From contig NZ_JAOZVR010000118.1 in assembly GCF_025869515.1 (NCBI RefSeq), forward strand, positions 1-64,000: DNA of 64,000 nucleotides, written 5' to 3'. This stretch comes from Ferrovibrio sp. (GTDB taxonomy: Bacteria > Pseudomonadota > Alphaproteobacteria > Ferrovibrionales > Ferrovibrionaceae). Each line of letters starts with the position of its first letter. Within the stretch, counting starts at the first letter, position 1. Both the position numbers and the translations under genes were made by a program. Below are positions 27,327 to 36,412 of the stretch, one piece after another. Under the pieces are notes generated by a model. The model did not search any database. It had not been told where the DNA came from and saw nothing but the letters and a program-made list of their open reading frames with translations.

Positions 27327-27921
27327 CGCACTCATCGTAGCGAACTATGCGACTTGGGCCGGGGACCTGGCCTTCGCAGTCGAAGCGCTGGAGGTTGCGG
27401 CACAGCGCCTTCCCGATGACAGGTACCCATCCACCTACATGTTTTCCATGTTGGCCAATGAGCAGCTGCGTGCATTGGGTGGGCTGACTGACTCCCAGAT
27501 GCACCTGTTCGCTGATGGCGACGAGCAGCGCCGGGCAGAGCGCACCTTCAGGGGAAAAATCGCGAATGCGGTGGTAACGCGTTTCGAAGAGTATCGGGCG
27601 AAAATGCGCCTTTACCCGAATAGCCCGGAGAATTCCAATCGAATCCGGAAGAACTGCCTGCAGAGGTACAGCGACCTGATGGTGGACGCGAGACTGGCTG
27701 CGGCCCTCGGGACTGATCTCGTGTCGGACCCGGATGGCGAGGTTCCAGAGTGGAGAGAGATTCTTGGCGGTTCACTGATTACGGTTCGGGTCAGCGACCT
27801 GGGATTGGTCGAAGCCTCGTCCGTTCTCCTACCAGGCGATATCAGAGTGCTAGTGGAGCTTTTCACCGGCTTGCAAGAGCTGTTCGCCCACCTGGACAAC
27901 CCCAATAAACGTACCGACTAG
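27310..27921 (+). CDS. Hypothetical partner protein of putative nuclease
   Basis: A 203-residue protein overlapping the upstream nuclease-like gene by 17 bases, so the two are co-translated. It is mostly helical by composition at its N-terminus (AVEALEVAAQRL, LANEQLRALGGL) and has no catalytic motif, membrane segment or signal that I can see. It may be a sensor, specificity or immunity subunit of a two-gene system. It converges with the small tniQ gene, ending 13 bases from its stop. Confidence 0.45.
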   Translation: MTQQSDALIVANYATWAGDLAFAVEALEVAAQRLPDDRYPSTYMFSMLANEQLRALGGLTDSQMHLFADGDEQRRAERTFRGKIANAVVTRFEEYRAKMRLYPNSPENSNRIRKNCLQRYSDLMVDARLAAALGTDLVSDPDGEVPEWREILGGSLITVRVSDLGLVEASSVLLPGDIRVLVELFTGLQELFAHLDNPNKRTD

Positions 27922-27934
27922 CCAGCCGCAGGTC

Positions 27935-28960
27935 TCACTCCCGCCCCCCACCAAACGTGACGGGCAGCATCTTCAACTTCACACCCGCCTTTTCTTTGGC
28001 GCGGTCCACCAGTTTCACGAGCGGCGTGTTGTCATGCTCGTCATCCCACTTGATGCGCCGATACCAGTACAGGTCCATGGTGCCCTTGGGCCATCCGATC
28101 GCATCGAGATGCCGGAGCTCCGACACCAGGGCCTGCTCCAGCTTCTCCGGCACCAAGGCCAGCGCGACCGCGCCCAGGCTCATACGGCGGGCATTTTCCC
28201 GGGGCGGTAGTTGCTCGACGGGGGTGAAATGCTTCTTCAGGTCCCCGCCATAGGTCGCTTTCAGCCCGGGGTCGGTGGCGCCTGGCCAGATCTGTTTCCT
28301 TGTTTTCAGGGACAGGCAGGCGAAATCGCACAGGGCCAGCCACGCCCAATACGTATCGAAGCCCTTGAGCAGCGGCGGGATTGCCTTCTTGTCACTAAAC
28401 GCGATGGCGAGCATGGCCTTTATGGCATGCAGGTCGGCGGCTTCCGCCTTTTCGACCTTCACTTTGGTCAGGTCGGTGCCGCATGTGCAGTGACGGATGG
28501 ATTTGGTGCGCCAGTCGAGGTGCTTTCCGCAATCCAGGCATTGCGTCAGCAGGCGCAGTTTGTGCTCCTGGCAGTGCTGGACGAATTTCCAGTCCCAGAC
28601 GGCCTTGTAGTAGCCATGCTCGCCCTTGATGCATTTCGGGCAGACACGGCGGGTCTTAATCAGGACGCCGAGGTTGTCGAGGTTACAGCCCAGCACAAAA
28701 GAGGCTTCGCTGTTCACTTCCGGTGCGAGCGGCCGCAATTTTTCGAAGGACTGCCGGGATATCGCCGCTATCCGTTTGACATCGGCGTCTGTGAAATTGC
28801 TCTTCTTCAGTTTGATGTCGGCACGGTCTGCGACTTCGCCTACGCGGGAGTCATTGGCTTCGGCGAGCCTCGCAAGATACCCAAAAATGCTTTCGTCGGC
28901 TTTGGGCGGGAATGTGGTGTTGAGTGGGCGTATATCTGCGATTGCCGAATGTTTGCTCAA
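27935..28960 (-). CDS. tniQ: TniQ family protein, second copy
   Basis: A 341-residue TniQ/TnsD-type target-selection protein. The N-terminus ADESIFGYLARLAEANDSRVGEVA is the TniQ signature. A zinc-binding region follows: CPKCIKGEHGYY, then HCQEHKLRLLTQCLDCGKHL and HCTCG. It is a paralogue of the 622-residue protein encoded 1.4 kb upstream (compare ADESILGYLLKAAGANDARTTTEVA). No ATG is available; TTG 28960 lies at the base of a long hairpin, with no visible ribosome-binding site. In Tn7-like elements such shorter TniQ proteins serve a second target pathway. No CRISPR effector is present. Confidence 0.82.
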   Translation of the reverse strand: MSKHSAIADIRPLNTTFPPKADESIFGYLARLAEANDSRVGEVADRADIKLKKSNFTDADVKRIAAISRQSFEKLRPLAPEVNSEASFVLGCNLDNLGVLIKTRRVCPKCIKGEHGYYKAVWDWKFVQHCQEHKLRLLTQCLDCGKHLDWRTKSIRHCTCGTDLTKVKVEKAEAADLHAIKAMLAIAFSDKKAIPPLLKGFDTYWAWLALCDFACLSLKTRKQIWPGATDPGLKATYGGDLKKHFTPVEQLPPRENARRMSLGAVALALVPEKLEQALVSELRHLDAIGWPKGTMDLYWYRRIKWDDEHDNTPLVKLVDRAKEKAGVKLKMLPVTFGGGRE

Positions 28961-29032
28961 GGATTTGACCGGAAAATGTGAAGGAATATCTAGGAATACT
29001 TTTTAGATATCCTTGCATTTCCAGTCAAATCC
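28961..29032 (-). repeat. Long imperfect hairpin before second tniQ
   Basis: Arms 28961-28992 and 29004-29032 pair almost throughout (GGATTTGAC, GGAAA, AAGG, ATATCTA shared, with three single-base bulges) around an 11-base loop. It fills the gap between the HNH gene and the second tniQ and abuts the TTG start of tniQ. No U-run follows, so it is not a standard terminator. It could control translation of tniQ, or be a recombination or binding site. Confidence 0.7.
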
Positions 29033-29054
29033 TCGATTTAGGCCACAAGCATAT

Positions 29055-30233
29055 CTATTTGCTTGCTCGCTCCTCCTGCGCAATCTTCCTGAAATGTCCG
29101 AAGCGTTTGGAGATTTCGGTTTCGATAGCGTCCAGGCCGGGGTGCTTTGTCATCGAGTTCCGGTGTGCGAGGTATGTGGGCAGCGGTAGCTCCAACGATT
29201 TTTGCAACGCTGGGAAGAGCAGCAGGATTTGACCAAAAGTGAAGTGGTGTCGGTCAGCGTCGGTCAGTTTGTTGGCACTGCAGCAGGCGACGACGCCAGA
29301 AATCCCGTCTCCAACCATCAGCGTCATCACGACGTCATTGCCGACGATATTCACGAGCAGGCTGACTGCGTGGGGGTGAGCCGCAAACTGTTTGATGCCG
29401 TCGGCACCCGCACCAAGGCTTCCGCTCCCTCGAACCTCCGGGCGCGGCTCTGACGGTTTAAACCATACGCCTTTGCGAACTTCTTCCGCGTATGGTCCGT
29501 CGAGTGCTGCATCTCCGAACAGGCAGAATGCGACGCCGCGACCAAGTTTGGCCAGGAAGCGGAAGTCGTAGTCCATGTGATACCTGATACCAGATTTGAT
29601 ATCTCCGCCTGTTGCCAGCTTAGTCAGGATTGCCAGCCGTTCGTCATCCAATTGGTCGGCTGGCTGAAATCCTATCGTTGCAGGGTCTGCACCATCGACG
29701 ACTGTCCCCATGACCTTTTTCACTTTCGGACGGTCAGAAAACGCGTCACGGAATGACTTCCACGTCGCATTGATGTCGAGATGTGAGCGTTCGGAGAATA
29801 AGAAGTAGGCGCGCGACTCCTTCGATTTTGTTGTCCTGGGATTTCCTCCGGAGTACCAGAACAACCGCTCATCGTGTGGTCGCACCCAATAGACCTGCTC
29901 GCCAAGCGGACCCATATACAACTCGCAGACATCGTCCTCGGTCATGCCCGGAAGATTCAATTCCATAACTGCCATACAGTATAAGGGGAGGCCACCTGGA
30001 TCTGATGGAAGATACAAATCCATCGCGTTCATCTTCAGCCAATTAGCGACGAGGAAGCTTCGGGCGAAGCTCGCATCGACGAAGAGGCCGAGATTGCTGT
30101 TGCAGGTTTTGCAGACGCAATGCGTTTTGTATTTGTCTGGAGCTTGCGCGCCACCAAGGAACTGCGGAATGGCGTGTTCCAGGCTCATGTCCTTCTCTGC
30201 CTTGTCTTCAAGGCAGTAGATACACTTGACCAT
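29055..30233 (-). CDS. HNH-type zinc-ribbon protein, transposon-encoded
   Basis: A 392-residue protein. The N-terminus has the pattern CIYC...EHAIPQFLGG...CVCKTCNSNLG, that is CxxC, a histidine in a strand before a proline-containing turn, CxxCN, as in HNH endonucleases. The remaining 330 residues are not recognised and contain no further cysteine pairs. It sits in the transposition gene run between the two tniQ-type genes. It may be defence cargo or an accessory nuclease. Nuclease activity is inferred from the motif. Confidence 0.6.
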   Translation of the reverse strand: MVKCIYCLEDKAEKDMSLEHAIPQFLGGAQAPDKYKTHCVCKTCNSNLGLFVDASFARSFLVANWLKMNAMDLYLPSDPGGLPLYCMAVMELNLPGMTEDDVCELYMGPLGEQVYWVRPHDERLFWYSGGNPRTTKSKESRAYFLFSERSHLDINATWKSFRDAFSDRPKVKKVMGTVVDGADPATIGFQPADQLDDERLAILTKLATGGDIKSGIRYHMDYDFRFLAKLGRGVAFCLFGDAALDGPYAEEVRKGVWFKPSEPRPEVRGSGSLGAGADGIKQFAAHPHAVSLLVNIVGNDVVMTLMVGDGISGVVACCSANKLTDADRHHFTFGQILLLFPALQKSLELPLPTYLAHRNSMTKHPGLDAIETEISKRFGHFRKIAQEERASK

Positions 30234-30360
30234 ATTTCCCCCATATCTGGCTTTTCATTGAACCAGGTAATTCTGGCTTACGACTCAGGCATTCCCACAA
30301 GACGGATAGTCAGCCTTTCAAGTGCAGCAGGCAATGTTATCGCCACAGGCGCCCACAAAT

Positions 30361-32229
30361 TCATACCGGTGCATGCAGCTTCAGCACGCGCTCCAGCTTC
30401 TCCGTTCTCCTGAACACAAACTGCCGCCCGCCATCCACGCCTGGCCCCGAAACTGGTTTGCAGCCTGTTGCCATCAGCTTCGTCGCCGCCCACCCTCGAT
30501 GTCTGCCAGCATCCAGCCCGAGCTGGCTCGGAAACACGTAGGTTTCGCGGAACCGCTTCATCTCGGCGGACGACACCAGCTGGCCGTTCACTCCCAGCTC
30601 GCAATGCGTCTTGAGCAGGCCCTGGCGGCATAGGTGATACGCCACCTCCTGCTTGACCTTTAACACGATGGCGGCCTCAGGAATGGTCAGGGCTCCGCCG
30701 GACGGCTGCGGCCGCTGCACCAGGCGGTCGACATTCAGGACGATGCGGGCCAGGCCCTTGGATTTCTCGTCGACCCAGGCGGAGTTCAGGTGCCTGGGCA
30801 GCGACTTCGGTTCGAAGTCCACCTTCGCAAAGCGACCGGACGAGATGGCATCGGACAGCCGGACGCGTCGGTCGGGCGGCCGGTTCGCGCCGCAGGCCCG
30901 GCAAAACAGGTCGACCAGGGATTCCAGGCCGTCTGCCTTCCATGACGGCCTGCCGAACAGTTCGGCCGCCGGGCCGCTGCCTGCCGACTTCCATAGCCAG
31001 CCGACCATTTCGGCCTTGGCCAACCCCATCCGCGATACCCGCAGGATGCGGCGGGCGCCCTTCCGGTCAACCAGGCCTTCCAGCTCTCCTCGCAGGCGCT
31101 CGACGACTGCTGCCTGAACCAGGATGGCGGCGCCGCTACCACCACCGTCCCATGCCTCCACCAGCTTGTGCTTCTTCAGGACGGCGCCGACACGGACGAC
31201 AGAGCGGTTCAGGCGTTTCTTGGCCTGCGTCAGGGTGACGAGCTTGCCGGTCCGGTTCCGCGACACCTTCCTGGTGCGGAAGCGAATGGTTTCATCGGCA
31301 TCCAGGTAGTCCTCCAGGGCTTCCCGGACGACACGCTGGGTCTCCGGCGCCACCGTGCGGTCGACCATCCAGTCACTCAGGCGACCAAAGGACTTCACGA
31401 TGCCATACCGGCCGTTGCGGCCACCGGCACCCTGCTGGAGTTGCTCGAACAGTGCGTGGATGCCGCGGGGCCAGTCCTGGCAGACCTGCCATCCGGCGTT
31501 GACCAGGAGATGCGTAACCATCCCACGCTCCAGCATACGGATGGGGCGTGGCCGCCGGGACATGCCGGTTGCCAGAGCACCAAGCTGCAGGCACAAGTCC
31601 ATCAGCGTGGCCACCGAAACGTCAGGCACGCCTTTGGGAAGCCTGCCACCGGTCAGGATGGCCTGGAGCTGCCTCAGCCCTACCAGGTCTGATGCCAGTA
31701 CCTTGTTGGCCTTCGCTCGCAAAAGATTACCGCCACAATGGCACCGCGTCGAACTTCCCCGTGTCCAGCCGAGCTTGCCCTCGCATTTCGGGCAGCGTGA
31801 CTGCAACTGCCGCCCGTGCTCGACACAGGCTGTCGAAATGCTCAGGTCCCAGACGGCGCGATGGCGGCCATTCTCCTTCAGGCAGGCCGGGCAATATCGG
31901 CGGTGCTCGGTGGTGACGAACTGATGGCCAATCTGGTGACCTAGGAAGTTGACGGTCTTGCCGCCTTTGGCTGGCCAGTATGTCGCGCGGAGCAAGGCAT
32001 CCGCTGGCTGGCCAAGCAAAGTGGGCAATGCGCGTAGTTTGGTAGGAACGGTTGCCAGTGATGGGAGCCAGCGAAGCTGGATACCGGCACGGGCCGCGAC
32101 TTCGGTGGTGGTGCGGGCGTCGTTGGCGCCTGCTGCTTTGAGCAGGTAGCCGAGAATGGATTCATCGGCATAGAGGCGCGGACGGGAATTGAGCCGCACC
32201 GTGGGGTCAGATTTCACGGCGCGGCTCAT
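30361..32229 (-). CDS. tnsD: TnsD/TniQ family target-site selection protein
   Basis: A 622-residue protein with an N-terminal TniQ domain (YADESILGYLLKAAGANDARTTTE) and zinc-binding clusters CPACLKENG, CVEHGRQLQSRCPKCEGKLG and CHCGGNLL. A long C-terminal part contains helix-turn-helix-like stretches (LTIPEAAIVLKVKQEVAYHLCRQGLLK). The length is above the roughly 500 residues of Tn7 TnsD. It starts two bases after the tnsC stop, so it is coupled. Its role is to bind a specific attachment site and recruit TnsC. The target is not known; the element does not lie near a glmS gene in this window. Confidence 0.85.
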   Translation of the reverse strand: MSRAVKSDPTVRLNSRPRLYADESILGYLLKAAGANDARTTTEVAARAGIQLRWLPSLATVPTKLRALPTLLGQPADALLRATYWPAKGGKTVNFLGHQIGHQFVTTEHRRYCPACLKENGRHRAVWDLSISTACVEHGRQLQSRCPKCEGKLGWTRGSSTRCHCGGNLLRAKANKVLASDLVGLRQLQAILTGGRLPKGVPDVSVATLMDLCLQLGALATGMSRRPRPIRMLERGMVTHLLVNAGWQVCQDWPRGIHALFEQLQQGAGGRNGRYGIVKSFGRLSDWMVDRTVAPETQRVVREALEDYLDADETIRFRTRKVSRNRTGKLVTLTQAKKRLNRSVVRVGAVLKKHKLVEAWDGGGSGAAILVQAAVVERLRGELEGLVDRKGARRILRVSRMGLAKAEMVGWLWKSAGSGPAAELFGRPSWKADGLESLVDLFCRACGANRPPDRRVRLSDAISSGRFAKVDFEPKSLPRHLNSAWVDEKSKGLARIVLNVDRLVQRPQPSGGALTIPEAAIVLKVKQEVAYHLCRQGLLKTHCELGVNGQLVSSAEMKRFRETYVFPSQLGLDAGRHRGWAATKLMATGCKPVSGPGVDGGRQFVFRRTEKLERVLKLHAPV

Positions 32230-32231
32230 GG

Positions 32232-33335
32232 TCAGGCAGCCTTCATGACGGCAGCCGGGGTAAGCTGACGCTTACCCTTGTAGGCATTCACCTGGTGGTC
32301 CGGCAGGTCGGTGATGGGTGTGGACGCCGGAACCTTGGTGTCATCGACCTCGAACACGTTGAACCAGCCCTTGTCGCGGGGCCGTTTGTGGCAGTTCACC
32401 ATGTCCTTCAGGAGCTCGTCGGACATCACAGTGACGCCGTCTTCCAGGGCGATTTCGAGCGCCTCGACGAGCAGGTCTGTGGTGCGCGGAAACAGACCGC
32501 CGGACAGGTAGTTCAGCCGGTAGGCAATCCGGGGCTCCGCAATCATCCCTGCGTTTTCCAGCGGGATGTTCTTGGCGTACATCCTGAGCAGCACGATGAA
32601 CTGGGCGCGTTCAGCAGGATTGTTCCAGTCGAAGCGGTCCATGGTGAATTCACCGATGGAGCGACGGACCAGCTCGCCGTTGTTATAAAAGATGGGCTCT
32701 GCCTCGATGGTGCCAGCCAGCATGACCGAGCAGGCATTCTTGTTGAGAATGGCCTTGAAGAAGTTCGACGTGACTTTGGTCGTCTTCTCGTCGGTGTAGT
32801 GACCCGCATGCTGTAGTTCGTCGAAGATGGCGAGTTCGACGCCATTCTTGATAAGCTGACGCACCATGCGGTCGATGAGCTCGGATGCGCTTTCCCGGCT
32901 TTTCTTGTCGCCCATGGCATTCATCAGGCGCAGGCACTTCTGGGCCAGTGCACCCGGCGTCGACGCCGGGTCGATGGGCACGTACAGAACCGGCCAGATG
33001 GTCTGCCTCACGTCACCAATGGTGTCTTCCTTGGGCTGCACAATCTCTGCGGCCGTGCGCAGCAGGCGCGTCTTGCCGCTGCCTGATGGGCCGGTCACCA
33101 GCACGCTGGCGGCCGATGCGCCGACCCTGGAGCCAGAATTGCCGTAGAGCCGCAGGCGGCGCATGGCCCTCAGCACATCTTTGATTTGACCGTACTCCAG
33201 GTAGGCACTGCGCAGGTCCACGACCTTCTGCACGCGCTGGGTTTCGGGCAGCAGGATGCGGGGAGCCTTCGCCCCCTCCGAAGAGGGGGCGGTCTTGGTG
33301 GCGGCGGTGGGGCGGGTGTTGTCGTTGGTAGCCAT
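32232..33335 (-). CDS. tnsC: TnsC/TniB-type AAA+ ATPase transposition regulator
   Basis: A 367-residue AAA+ ATPase. Walker A is VTGPSGSGKTRLL (about residues 80-92), Walker B is ELAIFDELQHAG, and a sensor-1-like region is SVMLAGTIEA. It connects the target-selecting TniQ/TnsD proteins to the TnsA/TnsB transposase. It lies between tnsB (18 bases upstream) and tnsD (2 bases downstream), the standard gene order. ATG 33335 is preceded by a GGAGACC site. Confidence 0.9.
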   Translation of the reverse strand: MATNDNTRPTAATKTAPSSEGAKAPRILLPETQRVQKVVDLRSAYLEYGQIKDVLRAMRRLRLYGNSGSRVGASAASVLVTGPSGSGKTRLLRTAAEIVQPKEDTIGDVRQTIWPVLYVPIDPASTPGALAQKCLRLMNAMGDKKSRESASELIDRMVRQLIKNGVELAIFDELQHAGHYTDEKTTKVTSNFFKAILNKNACSVMLAGTIEAEPIFYNNGELVRRSIGEFTMDRFDWNNPAERAQFIVLLRMYAKNIPLENAGMIAEPRIAYRLNYLSGGLFPRTTDLLVEALEIALEDGVTVMSDELLKDMVNCHKRPRDKGWFNVFEVDDTKVPASTPITDLPDHQVNAYKGKRQLTPAAVMKAA

Positions 33336-33353
33336 GATTGTGGTCTCCGTGGG

Positions 33354-35429
33354 TTAGGCGACAGATTTGTCGGTCTGGGTGATGCCGTACTTGGCGGCGA
33401 GTGCGTCGAGATCCTCCATGGTCAGGTCCTCGTTGTCCGCGCTGAGGTCGACCGCAGGCGTGGCGACAAAGGACTCCGTGCCGGTGATGGTGGTGTTGAC
33501 GGCGGCACCCGGGTCGAGACGCTCGCCGCCCGCACGCTTGTTCTCAGTGCCAATGGCATTGATGATGCGCTTGGACAGGGCGAACCGTTTCTCGCGGATA
33601 AGCTGCTTGACCTGGTCGTGGAATTCGCGACGTGCGGCCATGAGCATGTGGAAGGTGACGCGTTCGCGTTCCTTCAGGCGCGCCTTGGCCCTGGCCAGGA
33701 TGACGCCATGCTCGCGCAGAGACAGGCCCTGGGCGTACTCCTGGTCCACGCAGGGGAGCTCGAAGTACGTCCCGCTGCGCCAGTCCAGCACCCAGACCGA
33801 ACCCAGGTTGTCCGGATTGTACTTGACCCGCACGACCTCGGGCTTATCTGCCCGGTTGATGAGTTTTTGCATGAACTCGCCCTGCTTGTTGTAGCGCATA
33901 TTGAAGATTTCGATGCCCTTGCGGGTCAGCGAGCGAAGCTCAGTGCGCGTCAACAGGATGTCGAGATCCTTGATGTCGTCGGGAAGACGGACAGGGTAGT
34001 CAGCCACACCCGCCTTCCAGGCATCGAGCGGAATGTCGCCGATGCCACGGTGCTCGGAGACCGAGTAGACCATGACCAGCCACTTGACGAGCATGTGCCA
34101 CAGTGCCTCCAGCGTGATGGCGGCATTCTTCACCGCGTCGTAGTCGCCACGCTGCTCCGGGTTGGACCGGGTGGTGCCGGGAAGCTGGTGAATCAGGTCT
34201 TCCTCGATACGCCGGAACAGGCGCTCGATTTTGCCCTTCTGCTGCGGACGACGAACGGCACAGAAGACGACCTCAATGCCGAGACCCTGGCAGGCGATTT
34301 TGAAGTCCTCGCCGTGGAATTCAGAGCCGTTGTCGACGAACAGGGTCACCGGCATGCCGTAGCAAGGCCACTCCCCGATGATGTCGGGGAACTTCGCCAA
34401 CAGGTCATCCTTCCACCCGATGGCGTTCTTGAGCGCCAGCGCGACGGTGTGGAAGCTCGGCGGTTCGAAGCCGATATGCATGCCGACGACCATGCGGCTC
34501 TTGCGATCGAGCAGCAGAGTCAGCCAAGGCCTGCCGATTGGCAGCCTCGTCTCGTGGTCAACGACCACGATGTCGAGCAGGTGATGGTCGACTTCGACTT
34601 CGTTCAGCGGGAACTTGCCGTCCGAGCCCTTCAGGACTGGGATGCACAGGCGCCGCATCGCTTCCGAGCCTTTCTGGGCGCGCATGACCTCATCCAGCGG
34701 AAGCTGCCGGATGTACTTCCGCACGGTGGGAAGGCTCGGGAACCTCAGCTTCCCATTTTCCATGTAGATGGGGTTCTTGCCGTCCGGCGCCATCCGCAGG
34801 ACGATGTCCTTGATGAATTTGAAGATCTTGGTCACCGGCTGCGGATTGCGCCGCATGTAGTGGACTTCGATCTGGTCATCGATAACGCCGACAACTTCGG
34901 GGTCGAAACGCGGTTCCGCATTGCCACGAAGGTAGTACCTCGGCGCCAGCCAGCGCAGGTCGGCGCCGTCCGTGCGACCGTGGCGCATCATCAGCCGTGC
35001 CCATTCGGACACGCGGCGGGCACTCGGCGGCTTCTTGCCCGAGTTATCGTTCGCTGCTGCCTCACAGATGATGGGACCCAGGGCCGCTTCGGAGTACGAC
35101 CTCGGCGGCGGGTTTGCCACGCGAACCGCACTCAGATAGTGCCAACGGCGATTGATTTCGTTGAGGATGTGCTGCGGATACTCAGACAGAAGGCGGCTGA
35201 GTTCCTGCTTTTCCTTCTCCGTAATCAGGGACTGCGTGCTGTCCTTGACGCGGATAAGTTCGCCCTCCGTCCACAGCTTCATCAGCTGATTGTCGGTCTT
35301 GGAGATGATTTCGCCGGTATCCGGGTCTTCCAGCTGGACATAGCCGTTCTTCGTGCGACCGAAGAACTTGTAGACCTTGCCGGAAAGGCTCAGGCGTTCA
35401 CCCTTGGTGAAGTTGATGACATTACTCAT
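33354..35429 (-). CDS. tnsB: TnsB-type DDE transposase
   Basis: A 691-residue transposase of the Mu/TnsB retroviral-integrase superfamily. The DDE residues are D286 in EVDHHLLDIVVVD, D366 in TLFVDNGSEFHG and E402 in QQKGKIERLF. The C-terminal mu-type beta-barrel region follows. The first 65 residues form a small domain (KVYKFFGRTKNGY, DPDTGEIISKTDNQLMKLW, GELIRV) that recurs in two separate tiny genes of the same operon. It cuts and joins the 3' ends at the transposon termini. Start ATG 35429 overlaps the preceding small gene by 8 bases. Confidence 0.92.
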   Translation of the reverse strand: MSNVINFTKGERLSLSGKVYKFFGRTKNGYVQLEDPDTGEIISKTDNQLMKLWTEGELIRVKDSTQSLITEKEKQELSRLLSEYPQHILNEINRRWHYLSAVRVANPPPRSYSEAALGPIICEAAANDNSGKKPPSARRVSEWARLMMRHGRTDGADLRWLAPRYYLRGNAEPRFDPEVVGVIDDQIEVHYMRRNPQPVTKIFKFIKDIVLRMAPDGKNPIYMENGKLRFPSLPTVRKYIRQLPLDEVMRAQKGSEAMRRLCIPVLKGSDGKFPLNEVEVDHHLLDIVVVDHETRLPIGRPWLTLLLDRKSRMVVGMHIGFEPPSFHTVALALKNAIGWKDDLLAKFPDIIGEWPCYGMPVTLFVDNGSEFHGEDFKIACQGLGIEVVFCAVRRPQQKGKIERLFRRIEEDLIHQLPGTTRSNPEQRGDYDAVKNAAITLEALWHMLVKWLVMVYSVSEHRGIGDIPLDAWKAGVADYPVRLPDDIKDLDILLTRTELRSLTRKGIEIFNMRYNKQGEFMQKLINRADKPEVVRVKYNPDNLGSVWVLDWRSGTYFELPCVDQEYAQGLSLREHGVILARAKARLKERERVTFHMLMAARREFHDQVKQLIREKRFALSKRIINAIGTENKRAGGERLDPGAAVNTTITGTESFVATPAVDLSADNEDLTMEDLDALAAKYGITQTDKSVA

Positions 35430-35658
35430 GGTTCGTCTCCTTGTAGGTTTCAGGGATGATGGGGTACTGGAAGGGCACGCTGACCCGGAACAGACGTCCC
35501 CGGGACCAGAGCTCCTTCATTTCGTCCTCGGACTTCTTGAGGTACGTGCCGGTGGCAGCGCTGCGGAGCAGGTAGTTGCCTTGCCGGTCATGCCCTTCGA
35601 AGTCGAAGAGTTCGGCGTCGAGGTCGAAGTACTCGCGCCAGTAGTTGGGCTTCTGCAT
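35422..35658 (-). CDS. Stand-alone TnsB N-terminal-domain-like protein
   Basis: A 78-residue protein between tnsA and tnsB. Its core ELFDFEGHDRQGNYLLRS, ATGTYL, DEMKELWSRGRLFRV aligns with residues 17-62 of TnsB (KVYKFFGRTKNGYVQLED, DTGEII, NQLMKLWTEGELIRV): G, TG, LW, G, L and RV positions agree. It therefore looks like the TnsB N-terminal domain encoded alone. It overlaps tnsB by 8 bases, so it should be made together with the transposase. It may bind the same partner or DNA as that TnsB domain. No family name is known to me. Confidence 0.65.
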   Translation of the reverse strand: MQKPNYWREYFDLDAELFDFEGHDRQGNYLLRSAATGTYLKKSEDEMKELWSRGRLFRVSVPFQYPIIPETYKETNHE

Positions 35659-35670
35659 GCATGTCTCCTT

Positions 35671-36396
35671 TCAGAAGCGGCGGTTGGCAGCCCAGATCCG
35701 GCTGTCGAGGGACAGCGGTGCTGAGTGCAAATCGATGTGGAAGTGGCGGCGCAGGGCCAGGTTCAGCAGGTAGCCGAAGGACGCCTTCGGCCAGTCAAGG
35801 CGAACCAGCAGGTCGCCAAGCGTCTGGGGCCGGTGGAGAACCACGGCTTCGGTGACCTGATAGCGGGTGCGCTCACTCGGCTTGTGCAGCCGCTCCAGCA
35901 GCAACCGCTCGGCATTCTGCAGGCGTGGCTGCTTGCGGATATCCACTTCGGTATAGACCTCGAAGTGGACGCCACGGCTGGCATAGAGCTGGGTGATGAA
36001 GTCCCACCACTCCTTGTCACGCCGGTAGATTTTCTCCGGCTTGACCTCGTAGATCTCCATCGTGCGGTCTTCGTATTGGATGAAGCCGTCCGGAGTGTAG
36101 GTGTGGGTCTTCTCCTCATAGGTGAAGCGGATGGGCTGCGGCTGGACGCCGTAGGCAATGATGCTTCCCTCGGTCTCGTTCAGCCGGATGCGGTCGCGCT
36201 CCAGGAAGGACTCGTAGTCCATTTCCACGCCCATCATTAGGCTGGGGAAGCGACCGACCATCCATGGCTTCCCACGGCGTTTCGGTCCGCTTTTCAGGAC
36301 GTTCCGACTCGGCTTGTGAGCGGCGATGGTGTCGTCATGCTGTAAATTCGGCACAGCGATGCCCGTGGCGCCCGCAGGCGCGCTAAAAGTGCTCAT
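35671..36396 (-). CDS. tnsA: TnsA endonuclease
   Basis: A 241-residue TnsA-type nuclease. The catalytic triad is visible as the glutamate of DYESFLERD (about residues 60-68), the aspartate of YTPDGFI (about 103) and the lysine of YEVKPEK (about 119). A winged-helix TnsA C-terminal region follows (ERTRYQVTEAVVLHRPQTLGDLL). It cuts the 5' ends at the transposon, allowing cut-and-paste movement with TnsB. It lies 12 bases upstream of the 78-residue gene. Start ATG 36396. Confidence 0.9.
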   Translation of the reverse strand: MSTFSAPAGATGIAVPNLQHDDTIAAHKPSRNVLKSGPKRRGKPWMVGRFPSLMMGVEMDYESFLERDRIRLNETEGSIIAYGVQPQPIRFTYEEKTHTYTPDGFIQYEDRTMEIYEVKPEKIYRRDKEWWDFITQLYASRGVHFEVYTEVDIRKQPRLQNAERLLLERLHKPSERTRYQVTEAVVLHRPQTLGDLLVRLDWPKASFGYLLNLALRRHFHIDLHSAPLSLDSRIWAANRRF

Positions 36397-36412
36397 GTAG
36401 ATTCTCCTAGGG

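Noticed and set aside
33186-35459. A 757-codon open frame on the plus strand
   Set aside because: It runs antisense through tnsB. The tnsB protein has clear DDE motifs and operon context, while this frame is low-complexity and has no domain. GC-rich codon bias explains it.
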